From Desulfonatronum thioautotrophicum (GTDB lineage: Bacteria; Desulfobacterota; Desulfovibrionia; Desulfovibrionales; Desulfonatronaceae), in assembly GCF_000934745.1 (NCBI RefSeq), contig NZ_JYNO01000011.1:183996-247995 (forward strand): DNA of 64,000 nucleotides, read 5' to 3'. The notes beneath the pieces were generated by a model. The model was not told the DNA's origin. It did no database searches and saw only the letters and a program-made list of their open reading frames with translations. The position numbers were made by a program, and so were the translations under genes. Positions 16,112 through 24,768 of the stretch are shown piece by piece (positions within the stretch are counted from its first letter, which is position 1; each line of letters opens with the position of its first letter).

Positions 16112-17361
16112 TGCGGATTGTTTTTTACAGCCAACACGTTCTGGGCATGGGCCACCTGTTCCGCAGCCTGGAGATCGCCACGGCCCTCGCCCCGCACCAT
16201 GTGGACCTGGTCACCGGTGGGGAGCACGTAGCCTTGACCCTCCCCGCTCATGTCCGGCACATCCCCCTGCCCCCACTGTGCATGGACGCCGACTTTCAGA
16301 CCCTGCAAACCTGCCGATCCGACCTTACCAGGACCGGTGTATCTCAGGCCGCTTCTCCCTCCCAGTCCACAGACGAGGTGATGACCAGGCGCCGACGACG
16401 CCTCATGGAGCACCTTCGTGAAGTCCAGCCAGACTTGTTTTTGGTCGAACTCTTCCCGTTTGGCCGAAAACGATTCGGGTTCGAACTGCTTCCTGTTCTC
16501 GAAGCTTCACGGCGTGGGGAGCTGGGTCGTTGCCGGACGGTGTGCAGCGTTCGGGACATTCTTGTGGAGAAGCAGGATCCAGCCAGTTACGAAGCGCGCG
16601 TGGTGCACCAACTGAACACCTATTTTGACCTGGTGCTGGTCCATGCCGATCCCCGCCTGGTGCGGCTGGAAGAGACGTTTGCGAGCGTGGAAGCCATTGT
16701 TCCGCGGATCGTGTACACAGGGTACGTGGTCGCGCCGGTGGATGCGGCAAAGGGACTGCGGCTGCGGCAGTACCTGGAGCTTGCGCACGAGGAAGAGATG
16801 ATTGTGGCCAGTATCGGCGGCGGCGCGGTGGGCCGGGAACTTTTGGAGGCGGTGCTGGATGCCTCGACGCTGCTCCAACCGGGCAGGCCGCACCACCTTT
16901 GGGTGTTCACCGGGCCATTCCTGTCCGAGGTTGAATTCACGGACCTATGCCAACGGGCAGCGGGCCGGGAACGGGTGCATGTGCACCGGTTTACCGAGAA
17001 TTTCGGAGATTGGCTGTCTGCCGCGGACCTTTCAGTTTCCATGGCCGGTTACAATACGACCATGAACCTTTTGGCCGCGAAAACCTTCGGCCTGGTCTGG
17101 CCCTATGGCCAGAACCGCGAGCAATCCATGCGCGCTGAGCGACTGGAACACTTTGGCCTGCTGTCCGTGCTCCGCAAGGACGACCTGGTGCCGGAGCAGC
17201 TGGCTGTGCGCATGGTCGAGGCTTTGGGTGCCGCAAGTGCAAGACGGCCGGCTGTGGACTTTCCAGATGCTTCGAATGACGGGTATTGCATCAACCTGGA
17301 CGGTGCGACGGCCACCCGAAATATTTTGGAATGTTTTTGCGGGGATGCCCGTCATGGGTAA
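16111..17361 (+). CDS. GT-B glycosyltransferase, MurG-like C-terminal domain
   Basis: 416 residues starting at GTG 16111, which shares a base with the preceding TAG. The N-terminus MRIVFYSQHVLGMGHLFRSLEIATAL repeats the GHxxR pattern seen in the 11672 gene. The C-terminal part has EMIVASIGGGAVGRELL, VFTGPFLSEVEF and SMAGYNTTMNLLAAKTFGLVWPYGQNREQ, the GT28-type nucleotide-sugar motif. It is probably a diverged paralogue of the 11672 gene, acting on the same glycan. It contains a low-complexity insertion around residues 70-95 (TGVSQAASPSQSTDEVMTRR). Confidence 0.8.
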   Translation: MRIVFYSQHVLGMGHLFRSLEIATALAPHHVDLVTGGEHVALTLPAHVRHIPLPPLCMDADFQTLQTCRSDLTRTGVSQAASPSQSTDEVMTRRRRRLMEHLREVQPDLFLVELFPFGRKRFGFELLPVLEASRRGELGRCRTVCSVRDILVEKQDPASYEARVVHQLNTYFDLVLVHADPRLVRLEETFASVEAIVPRIVYTGYVVAPVDAAKGLRLRQYLELAHEEEMIVASIGGGAVGRELLEAVLDASTLLQPGRPHHLWVFTGPFLSEVEFTDLCQRAAGRERVHVHRFTENFGDWLSAADLSVSMAGYNTTMNLLAAKTFGLVWPYGQNREQSMRAERLEHFGLLSVLRKDDLVPEQLAVRMVEALGAASARRPAVDFPDASNDGYCINLDGATATRNILECFCGDARHG

Positions 17362-17380
17362 GCGGGGGAGGATCAGCGCT

Positions 17381-18187
17381 ATGTGGTCCGATCCGGCCTC
17401 CCTGGGGGATCATTCTTCCCATGCGGCATTGCGGGAAGCCTTGGTCAAGGCTTTGGACGCGTGTGTTGTTGCCGAGCCGGTGGTGTGGTTCCGGGCCGAC
17501 GACGTGGGAGTGCCTTCGGCCAACCTGTTCGCCATGTTGGAGTGTTTCCGACGTCATGACGCACCTCTGGCCCTGGCCGTGGTCCCTTCGTGGCTCAGTG
17601 CGTCGCGGTGGCAGGCGGTCCGGGCTCAGACGGCAAAAGGCGGACGGTGGTGTTTCCACCAGCATGGTCGAAGGCACGTGAACCATCAGTCGCAGGGACG
17701 AAAAAGCGAGTTCGGCTCGGCCCGCTCCCTGGAAGCCAGGAAAACGGATGTGCTGCTCGGCAAGCAACGGTTGGAACGTCTCCTCGGGGCATCGTTTTTT
17801 CCGGCCTTCACCCCGCCGTGGAACCGCATGGACACCGCGATGGAGAACGTCTTGCAATCGTTGGGATTTCGGGCCGTATCCCGGAACGACAAGGTTTTTT
17901 TTCGGGAACCCCTTGATTTGTTCGAAGTTCCAGTGAATTGTGATCTGCATACCCGACGGGGAACCGCCCGGCAGGCCTGGGCGGATTTTTACGCGGAATT
18001 TCAATGGTGGATTGCCCAGGGTATGCTTGGGGTGATGCTGCACCACCAACGGATGAATCGTCATGCCCTGGAATTCCTGGACATGCTGCTTTCGGTGCTT
18101 TGCGCCGAGCCCCGAATCCGGCTGGCAGGGCTGGATGAGTTGGTTCAGGAAAACATTCACTTCCACCCCTTACGCCGCCATGCCTGA
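17381..18187 (+). CDS. Polysaccharide deacetylase-like protein (NodB fold)
   Basis: 268 residues from ATG 17381, chosen because a GGGGGAGG site ends 9 nt upstream; ATGs at 17345 and 17354 are in frame but overlap the previous gene without an RBS. NodB-type motif 1 is WFRADDVGVPS (two Asp), motif 2 CFHQHGRRHVNH (His pair, metal ligands), and motif 3 FTPPWNRM. A late LHHQRMN segment supplies the C-terminal His. No signal peptide, so it is probably cytosolic and acts on a lipid-linked or nucleotide-linked sugar rather than mature polymer. It overlaps the FtsX gene by 8 nt. Confidence 0.78.
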   Translation: MWSDPASLGDHSSHAALREALVKALDACVVAEPVVWFRADDVGVPSANLFAMLECFRRHDAPLALAVVPSWLSASRWQAVRAQTAKGGRWCFHQHGRRHVNHQSQGRKSEFGSARSLEARKTDVLLGKQRLERLLGASFFPAFTPPWNRMDTAMENVLQSLGFRAVSRNDKVFFREPLDLFEVPVNCDLHTRRGTARQAWADFYAEFQWWIAQGMLGVMLHHQRMNRHALEFLDMLLSVLCAEPRIRLAGLDELVQENIHFHPLRRHA

Positions 18188-18890
18188 CGTCTCCCCGAAA
18201 TCCACCCAGACTGGGCCCCAGGGCCGGTCAGAACCGTCGATCCAGCGCGCAGTGGTCCTGTCCTGGCGCAAGTCATTGGAAATCAGTGTCAAAAATCTGC
18301 AGGTTCGATTTTTTCGATCACTGATCACCATAGGCAGTCTGGTCCTGGCCACGTCGTTCTTGAGCTTTGTTCTCGTTAATCTGGATGTGGCCGCGGGGTT
18401 GATGGCTGTGGGCGGGGAGGAGGCGGCGATCCGGCTTTCCCAGGCCGGTTTTGACGTGGACGAGCAGGCCGGCACCGTGGCCATGACGCCCAAAGAGCGT
18501 TGGATTATTATCCTGTCCCTGCTGGTTTGCGCCGTGGGCATTGTCAATGCCCAGCTCATGGCCGTGACCGAGCGATTTCGGGAAATCGGGATCATGAAAT
18601 GTTTGGGGGCCCTGGACTCCATGATCTTGCGCCTGTTTTTGCTGGAGGCTGGGATGCAGGGATTGGCCGGAGCGGCTCTGGGGGCACTTTGCGGACTGAT
18701 TGTTTCCCTGCTGGTAAGCACCGTTCGGTTTGGGTTTCAGGTCTGGACAGCCGTACCCTGGGCGGCCTCTGGCATGTCCCTGCTGGTGGCTACGGGCGTG
18801 GGTGTGACCCTCAGCCTGATCGGCGTGCTTTATCCGGCCTGGATCGCGGCCCGGATGCGCCCGGTTCTGGCCCTCAAGGCCGAGCATTGA
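18180..18890 (+). CDS. FtsX-like ABC permease (short form)
   Basis: 236 residues. The first membrane segment is FRSLITIGSLVLATSFLSFVLVNL (about residues 41-65), followed by a very short extracytoplasmic domain (about 50 residues). Three C-terminal helices follow, with the FtsX motif ERFREIGIMKCLGALDSMILRLFLLEAGMQGLAGAALGALCG and YPAWIAARMRPVLALK at the end. It is thus a stripped-down member of the MacB/LolC-type family with almost no periplasmic domain. It should pair with the ATPase at 18928 and the giant FtsX at 19708 as an asymmetric LolCDE-like complex. Confidence 0.82.
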   Translation: MPDVSPKSTQTGPQGRSEPSIQRAVVLSWRKSLEISVKNLQVRFFRSLITIGSLVLATSFLSFVLVNLDVAAGLMAVGGEEAAIRLSQAGFDVDEQAGTVAMTPKERWIIILSLLVCAVGIVNAQLMAVTERFREIGIMKCLGALDSMILRLFLLEAGMQGLAGAALGALCGLIVSLLVSTVRFGFQVWTAVPWAASGMSLLVATGVGVTLSLIGVLYPAWIAARMRPVLALKAEH

Positions 18891-18927
18891 TTCCGATTAT
18901 ATTGCCAACGAGCATGTGGAGAGCATC

Positions 18928-19692
18928 GTGACGCAACGCACCATCGTCCGGGTCATTGCCGTGACCAAACAGTTTCGGATGGGCAAGTTGGATGTCCAGG
19001 CCCTCAAGGGTGTGGACCTGGAAATCTTCGCTGGAGAGTATATTTCCATCATGGGACCTTCCGGCTCCGGAAAAAGTACGCTGTTCAACATGATCGGCGG
19101 CCTGGATAAACCCTCCGAAGGCAAGGTGTTCATCGACGAAGTGGATATTTCCCAGCTGGATGCCTACGAGCTGGCCTGGCTGCGCAACCGGAAGATCGGG
19201 TATATTTTTCAGACCTTCAACATCATTCCGGTGATGACCGCATTGGAGAATGTGACCCTGCCCATGACCTTTGCCGGAATGAACAGTGATGCGGCCACGG
19301 AAAAGGGCATCGAGCTGCTCAAGCTGGTTGGCCTGGGAGACCGCTTCCAGCACAAGCCCCTGGAGCTTTCCGGAGGACAGCAGCAGCGGGTGGCCATTGC
19401 CCGGTCCCTGGCCAATGATCCGGCTATTGTTCTGGCCGACGAGCCGACGGGCAATCTGGATCTGGTCACTGGCGAAGAGATCATTGAATTGTTGAAAATG
19501 CTCAGCTCGGAGCGGGGGGTGACCATTATTTCCGCAACTCACGACCATAAAATGCTTGCGGTTTCCGACAGGGTGGTCTGGATCCGGGACGGTCGGGTGG
19601 ACAAGATCGAGCGACGCGAAGAGTTGAAGATTTCCGTGGGGGCGATTCATGGCAAGGACGAAGCAACGCCTGAAAGCCAACCATCCGCATAA
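18928..19692 (+). CDS. LolD/MacB-type ABC ATPase
   Basis: 254 residues from GTG 18928, which has GGAGAG 5 nt upstream; GTG 18916 is an in-frame alternative. Walker [10 protein letters not shown] near residue 40, Q-loop IFQTFNIIPVMTALENV, signature LSGGQQQRVAIAR, Walker B IVLADEPTGNLD and H-loop ATHDHKML are intact. The EPTGNLD sequence is typical of the LolD/MacB/FtsE class that works with FtsX-like permeases in mechanotransmission rather than solute import. A C-terminal extension of about 25 charged residues is present. It sits between its two likely permease partners. Confidence 0.9.
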   Translation: MTQRTIVRVIAVTKQFRMGKLDVQALKGVDLEIFAGEYISIMGPSGSGKSTLFNMIGGLDKPSEGKVFIDEVDISQLDAYELAWLRNRKIGYIFQTFNIIPVMTALENVTLPMTFAGMNSDAATEKGIELLKLVGLGDRFQHKPLELSGGQQQRVAIARSLANDPAIVLADEPTGNLDLVTGEEIIELLKMLSSERGVTIISATHDHKMLAVSDRVVWIRDGRVDKIERREELKISVGAIHGKDEATPESQPSA

Positions 19693-19707
19693 ACAGGTGA
19701 GGATGAT

Positions 19708-22700
19708 ATGAAGATTCGACGCGACCTGCCAAAAACCATAGCGGACAGTGTTTCCGATCTGTGCCGTTGGGTGGCGGTCGCGATTTTGCTGCTGGCAGTT
19801 CCGGTAGCCGGCCAGACAGGCACCGGTGAGTTTGCGCATTCCGGGGATCGTGACACCCCCGAGGGAGTTTTTAAGGGAGCTTTGCCGGCTTCTCCGGATG
19901 CCGGCATTCTCGATGTCGTGTCCGACCTGCGTTCCGTGACGGACTGGGTCACCTTTTTCAGCGATCTGGGCGATCGGGGTGTGGGTAGCCCGGGCAACGC
20001 TTTGGCCGCCGACGCTATTGAACTGGCCTTTGCCCAGCGAACCAGCCCTGAGGGCCGTCTCATTGGGCGGCAGGCCTTTGCCGTTCCGGTTCAGCAGCTC
20101 CATGAGAGCTCATTGACCCTGCAGGAGAGCGGAGCGAGATTTCCGCTGCGACCATTACGCCTGAACATGCTTTCGGCCCCGGCGATTGAGCCTCCGGGGA
20201 TCACTGCTCCGGTGCTCTATGTCGGCACGGGAACCTACCGGGAGTTTAACGACCTTTCCGTGGAAGGGGCCGTGGTGCTCATGGACATGGATTCCGGCAA
20301 ACACTGGATTCATGCGGCGAAACTTGGCGCAGCCGCCCTGATCTACGTTGATCCCGGGCCGGAGGTGGTTCCGGCTCCGCGGAATCTTTTCGAAGACAAG
20401 ATCGAGCAGACACCCATTGATTTTCCCCGGTTCTGGTTGACCCAGGCTGAAGTCGAGGAAATTTTTGGGGATCTGGAGCAGCTGCGCCATGTCGCCACCG
20501 CGCCGCGTATCAGCCTGACATCCCGGATCAGCTGGGAAAACATGGCCACGGAGAATATCTACTGTCTGCTGCCGGGAACCGACCCGGATCTGGCCGAGGA
20601 GCTGATGGTGGTCCAGGCATTTTATGATTCAACGGCCTATGTTCCGGACAGGTCCCCGGGCGCCGACGAATCCGTGTCCATTGCCACGTTGCTCACCGTG
20701 GCCGAAGCACTGGGCCGCGACCCGCCGAAACGGCCAACCCTGTTGCTGGCCACCAGCGGCCATGCTCAGGGTGTGGCCGGGGTTCGGGAGTTTGTCTGGT
20801 CTTTGACCACACGGGGCGACAGGCTGGAGTCGATGATCGACACGTTGGCCCGCAGATCTGAGTACTCCGAAGCGGCGGCTGCGCTTTTGGATGTAGACGA
20901 TCCCTTTCTGCCCGCGGTTTTGGCCGACCCGGAGCAGGCCCAGTTGTTGCGTGAAGCCTTTCAAGACGTGGTCCGGGACCGGGTCGACGAGCTGAGCACC
21001 GAATTGATGCGCTTGCGGCTGCGACGTCACGACCAGACTGCCGGCGAACCGGGTCTCAGTCCGGATTCAGATTTCCAGACCGACCTGGAGCGACGTATTC
21101 GGGATGCGGCCGCCCTGCGGCTGACTCTCAAGCGGTTACGCTGGCTCAGCGCACCCAGGGGGCTTGTCGTGGCCATCAGTGATGAAGAACGGAAACAGCT
21201 GCTCCGCCTCCGGGAGCGGGCTTTGGCCCGGCAACAGGCCATTGCCCTGGACGCCCTGGAACAGCTGGATCATGCCCGCAGCTCGCATCAATTGCGGGGG
21301 CAACTGGTGGACATGCGGATCGTGGCTTCGGCATCGTTGCATCTTTCCAGTCGCGGTGACGGGATCGGAGCTTTTGACAAGGGATGGCTGTTCGAACTGT
21401 TCGACACCGTGGTCCGTACCCGGCAGTTCAACGTCATTGACGAGCTGCTCCGATCCACCGCCGCGAGCCTGGTCTCTTCCCAGGGCGAGGACCTTTCCCC
21501 CCTGTTTCACGACACGTTGCGGCCCAGCAGGATTCGATCCTGGCAAAGCTGGCTTCCTGACCGTCCGGTGATGGGCGGCGAACCGGTAGCTCTGGCCGCA
21601 CTGCCCGGATTCACCCTGACCACGGTCAACGATGCCCGTGCGTACTGGGGGACGCCCTATGATCTGCCGGAGTACATGCACCTGGAGTACGTCCAGAAGC
21701 AGGCCGAGGTGGTTACCGGGTTGGTACGGGCTCTGGTGGACGAGCCCATCCCGGACCCCAGGGCCGATCCGCAGAACGGGTTCGCCGAACTCACGGCCCG
21801 GGTCAATCTGCTGCGCCAAGGGGAATTGTTTCCGGACCAGCCCTCGGTGGGCGGAGTTTTCCTGGTCTTTCAGGGCCCGGCCAGGTTCTGGACCATGGTC
21901 GACCAGGTCGGTCAGTTTCACGTCAAGGGCCTGGCGATCAGGCGCCAGACCGTGCACAAGGCCATCCTGGAGGGATTCACCTTTGATCCCGAGACCGGTC
22001 GGGCCGTGCACGCCGTGGACAAGGCTCGCACCGGGCTGGACAACTACCGCGTCCGGATGCGCACCAGGGACGTGTCCACGGATCTGACCATGTTCCATGT
22101 CGGCCAGTCCACCTTTTTTTCCATGCTGGAGCCGCGCACCTTCCACTACCTGTACGTGCCCAGGCTGATCGATGCCCGCAATGAAGCCGAGCCCTTGCGG
22201 CACTGGTACAGTCGGCTGGATACGCGAGCTTCCACCTTGGGGACGTTTTTTCTGGAAACCGACGTTCCCCTGAAGCTGACGCTCTCGGATAATTTCATCG
22301 ATACCAAGGTCGTGCTGCTCAATGCCGACGAGGAGCACCCCCAGGGGCTTGGCTACCGCATCGGGGAGTGGCCCATCGTTCCCACGACGGAATACATGGC
22401 TGCCCGGGACATGTGGAGCCTGCTCATGCCGCGGATCCAGAATTTGGAGAGTCGGGGCATTGTCAACGACCGGATCCGCGATCTGCACATTCGGGGTATG
22501 CAGTCCCTGGCGGATGCCGACCAGGCCCGGGATGCGTTGCACTGGGACAGCTTCCAGCGCGAGGCCGGCACGTCCCTGGCCATTGCCTCTCAGGTCTATA
22601 ACGATGTGGACCGCACCCAGCGCGATGTTCTGGTGGGCGTGCTGTTCTACGTGGCCCTGTTCATCCCGTTTTCCTTTTGCATGGAACGGCTGATTTTCGG

Positions 22701-24768
22701 CTTTTCGGACATCCATAAGCGGATCATCGCCTTTTTCGGCTTTCTGGCGGCAATCATCGGCGCGGTCTACGCCGTGCATCCGGCCTTCCAGCTGACCTAC
22801 AGCCCCATGGTGGTTATTCTGGCCTTTTTTATTCTCGGCCTTTCACTACTTGTGGCCATGATTATCATCTCCCGCTTCGAGCGGGAAGTGGAGGAGATGC
22901 AGCGCCGTTCCCGCCATTTGAAGACCATGAACATCAGCCGGACCGGTGCGTTCACCGCGGCGTTCATCCTCGGGGTCAGTAACCTGCGCCGTCGGCCGCT
23001 GCGGACCCTGTTGACCTGCATCACCCTGACCATTTTGACGTTCACGATCATGAATTTCACCGCGGTGAAGAGCGTTCGTCAGGAAGGATGGTCCCGATTC
23101 AGCGACCAGGCCTCCTACTCCGGGGCGATGATGAAGTACCTGGGGTGGCAGGACATGCCCGTGGAAGCCTTGACCATCGTGAGCAACTTTTTCGAGGGAC
23201 GCGGCGTGGTGACGCCTCGGGCATGGTACGTTACCGAGGACATGACCACCGCGCCCATGGTGCCGTTGACTCGGGGAACCGCATCGGACATGGCCCGCGG
23301 CCTGGTGGGACTCAGCCATGCCGAGCCGCTGGTCAGCGGCCTGGATGAGATCCTGGTGGAGGGACGCTGGTTCCTGGAAGGGGAGCGGGCCGCGGTGATC
23401 CTGCCCCAAGGCATGGCCCGCAGACTGGGCGTGGATCTGACATCCTCGGAACGGCAAACGGCGATCATCTGGGGGCAACCCTTTGAGGTGGTGGGTGTGA
23501 TGGCCGACGATGGTCTGGACAGCCGTCCGGACCTGGACGGCGAGCCCATCACCCCGGTGTTCTACCCCAGCGAGGCGGCCCGTGTGGTCAGCACTGTTGA
23601 GGCCGAGGCCATTGAAACCGGTCGTGACGTGCTCTTGTTTCAGAGCCGCTATCAGCATGTGGCCGGGGACCAGACCGTGATCATCCCCTCTGAAACCCTG
23701 CTCTCCATGGGCGGGGGGGCCGGTCGGCTCAAGGCCCTGGCCGTTTCCGCCATGGATGGGGAGACCGATGCCCAACTGGCCTCCGAACTCGGGGAACGGT
23801 TCGGTCTGATGCTCTTCCGGGGCGGGCCGGATGGCACCTTTGTCTACTTCGCGGCTAACGCCATGAGCTATCAAGGTGTCTCCAATATCCTGATTCCTCT
23901 GCTCATCGCCGCGTTGATCGTTTTGAACACCATGATCGGCAGCGTCCATGAACGCAAGCGGGAAATCGCCGTGTACACCTCCGTGGGCCTGGCTCCATCC
24001 CACGTCGGGTTTCTGTTCCTGGCCGAGGCTCTGGCCCTGGCGGTCATCAGCGTTGTGTCCGGGTATCTTCTGGCCCAGGGTGCGGCGGCGTTTCTGGCCG
24101 GGACACCGCTCTGGGCGGGAATGACCGCCAATTATTCCTCCACCGCCGGCGTCGCGGCCATGGCCCTGGTCATTCTGGTGGTGCTCGTCTCCACCCTGTA
24201 TCCGGCACGGATGGCCGCGGAAATCGCCATCCCGGACGTGAACCGCTCCTGGACCATGCCCAAGGCCAAGGGCGACCGGTTGGAAGTGGTGCTGCCGTTT
24301 TTGATCAAGCTGGAAGAACAGGTCTGCGCCGGGGGATTTCTGATGGAATACTTCCGCTCACACCAGGATATTACCCACGGAGCCTTTTCCACGGACAATA
24401 TCTCCTGCGAAGCCGTGCGGCCGGAGGATCCCTTTTTCTCCAAGGACCATTCGGATTCCCCACAGTACATGATGACCCTGCGTGTCTGGCTGGCCCCGTT
24501 CGATTTCGGCATCCGCCAGACGGTGCGGTTGGTGTTCCGACCGTCCGATGTCTATGCCGGGTTTCGGGAAATCCTGGTGCGCATCGACCGTGAAGCCGGG
24601 GAACACAAGGTCTGGCAGAACCAGAACAAGCTTTTCCTGAACGAACTGCGCAAGCAACTGCTGGTCTGGCGATCCCTGGAGGAATCCATGCGTGGAAGCT
24701 ACGAGGATGCGTTTCATCAGGAACTGGGCCGGAGCGCTCGAGGAGACGGCAAGGGCGGTGCATCATGA
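19708..24768 (+). CDS. Giant FtsX-like permease with degenerate M28 peptidase-like exoplasmic domain
   Basis: 1686 residues, RBS GGTGAGGATG just upstream. Signal/anchor helix at residues 20-38. Residues about 70-350 resemble an M28 zinc aminopeptidase with PA-like insert (VEGAVVLMDMDSGKHWIHAAKLGAAALIYVDPG), but the zinc ligands look lost: the expected H-x-D is QAFYDS (about 297) and the E-E pair is replaced in TSGHAQGVAG. A long exoplasmic stretch continues to about 970. Membrane helices lie at about 972-998, 1006-1030, 1033-1058 and 1098-1120. A second MacB-like periplasmic domain (1120-1385) follows, then the FtsX core (about 1391-1460, 1480-1500), including NTMIGSVHERKREIAVYTSVGLAPSHVGFLFLAEAL. 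A cytoplasmic tail of about 170 residues ends the protein. It probably works with the ATPase at 18928 and overlaps the next gene by 4 nt. Confidence 0.8.
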   Translation: MKIRRDLPKTIADSVSDLCRWVAVAILLLAVPVAGQTGTGEFAHSGDRDTPEGVFKGALPASPDAGILDVVSDLRSVTDWVTFFSDLGDRGVGSPGNALAADAIELAFAQRTSPEGRLIGRQAFAVPVQQLHESSLTLQESGARFPLRPLRLNMLSAPAIEPPGITAPVLYVGTGTYREFNDLSVEGAVVLMDMDSGKHWIHAAKLGAAALIYVDPGPEVVPAPRNLFEDKIEQTPIDFPRFWLTQAEVEEIFGDLEQLRHVATAPRISLTSRISWENMATENIYCLLPGTDPDLAEELMVVQAFYDSTAYVPDRSPGADESVSIATLLTVAEALGRDPPKRPTLLLATSGHAQGVAGVREFVWSLTTRGDRLESMIDTLARRSEYSEAAAALLDVDDPFLPAVLADPEQAQLLREAFQDVVRDRVDELSTELMRLRLRRHDQTAGEPGLSPDSDFQTDLERRIRDAAALRLTLKRLRWLSAPRGLVVAISDEERKQLLRLRERALARQQAIALDALEQLDHARSSHQLRGQLVDMRIVASASLHLSSRGDGIGAFDKGWLFELFDTVVRTRQFNVIDELLRSTAASLVSSQGEDLSPLFHDTLRPSRIRSWQSWLPDRPVMGGEPVALAALPGFTLTTVNDARAYWGTPYDLPEYMHLEYVQKQAEVVTGLVRALVDEPIPDPRADPQNGFAELTARVNLLRQGELFPDQPSVGGVFLVFQGPARFWTMVDQVGQFHVKGLAIRRQTVHKAILEGFTFDPETGRAVHAVDKARTGLDNYRVRMRTRDVSTDLTMFHVGQSTFFSMLEPRTFHYLYVPRLIDARNEAEPLRHWYSRLDTRASTLGTFFLETDVPLKLTLSDNFIDTKVVLLNADEEHPQGLGYRIGEWPIVPTTEYMAARDMWSLLMPRIQNLESRGIVNDRIRDLHIRGMQSLADADQARDALHWDSFQREAGTSLAIASQVYNDVDRTQRDVLVGVLFYVALFIPFSFCMERLIFGFSDIHKRIIAFFGFLAAIIGAVYAVHPAFQLTYSPMVVILAFFILGLSLLVAMIIISRFEREVEEMQRRSRHLKTMNISRTGAFTAAFILGVSNLRRRPLRTLLTCITLTILTFTIMNFTAVKSVRQEGWSRFSDQASYSGAMMKYLGWQDMPVEALTIVSNFFEGRGVVTPRAWYVTEDMTTAPMVPLTRGTASDMARGLVGLSHAEPLVSGLDEILVEGRWFLEGERAAVILPQGMARRLGVDLTSSERQTAIIWGQPFEVVGVMADDGLDSRPDLDGEPITPVFYPSEAARVVSTVEAEAIETGRDVLLFQSRYQHVAGDQTVIIPSETLLSMGGGAGRLKALAVSAMDGETDAQLASELGERFGLMLFRGGPDGTFVYFAANAMSYQGVSNILIPLLIAALIVLNTMIGSVHERKREIAVYTSVGLAPSHVGFLFLAEALALAVISVVSGYLLAQGAAAFLAGTPLWAGMTANYSSTAGVAAMALVILVVLVSTLYPARMAAEIAIPDVNRSWTMPKAKGDRLEVVLPFLIKLEEQVCAGGFLMEYFRSHQDITHGAFSTDNISCEAVRPEDPFFSKDHSDSPQYMMTLRVWLAPFDFGIRQTVRLVFRPSDVYAGFREILVRIDREAGEHKVWQNQNKLFLNELRKQLLVWRSLEESMRGSYEDAFHQELGRSARGDGKGGAS

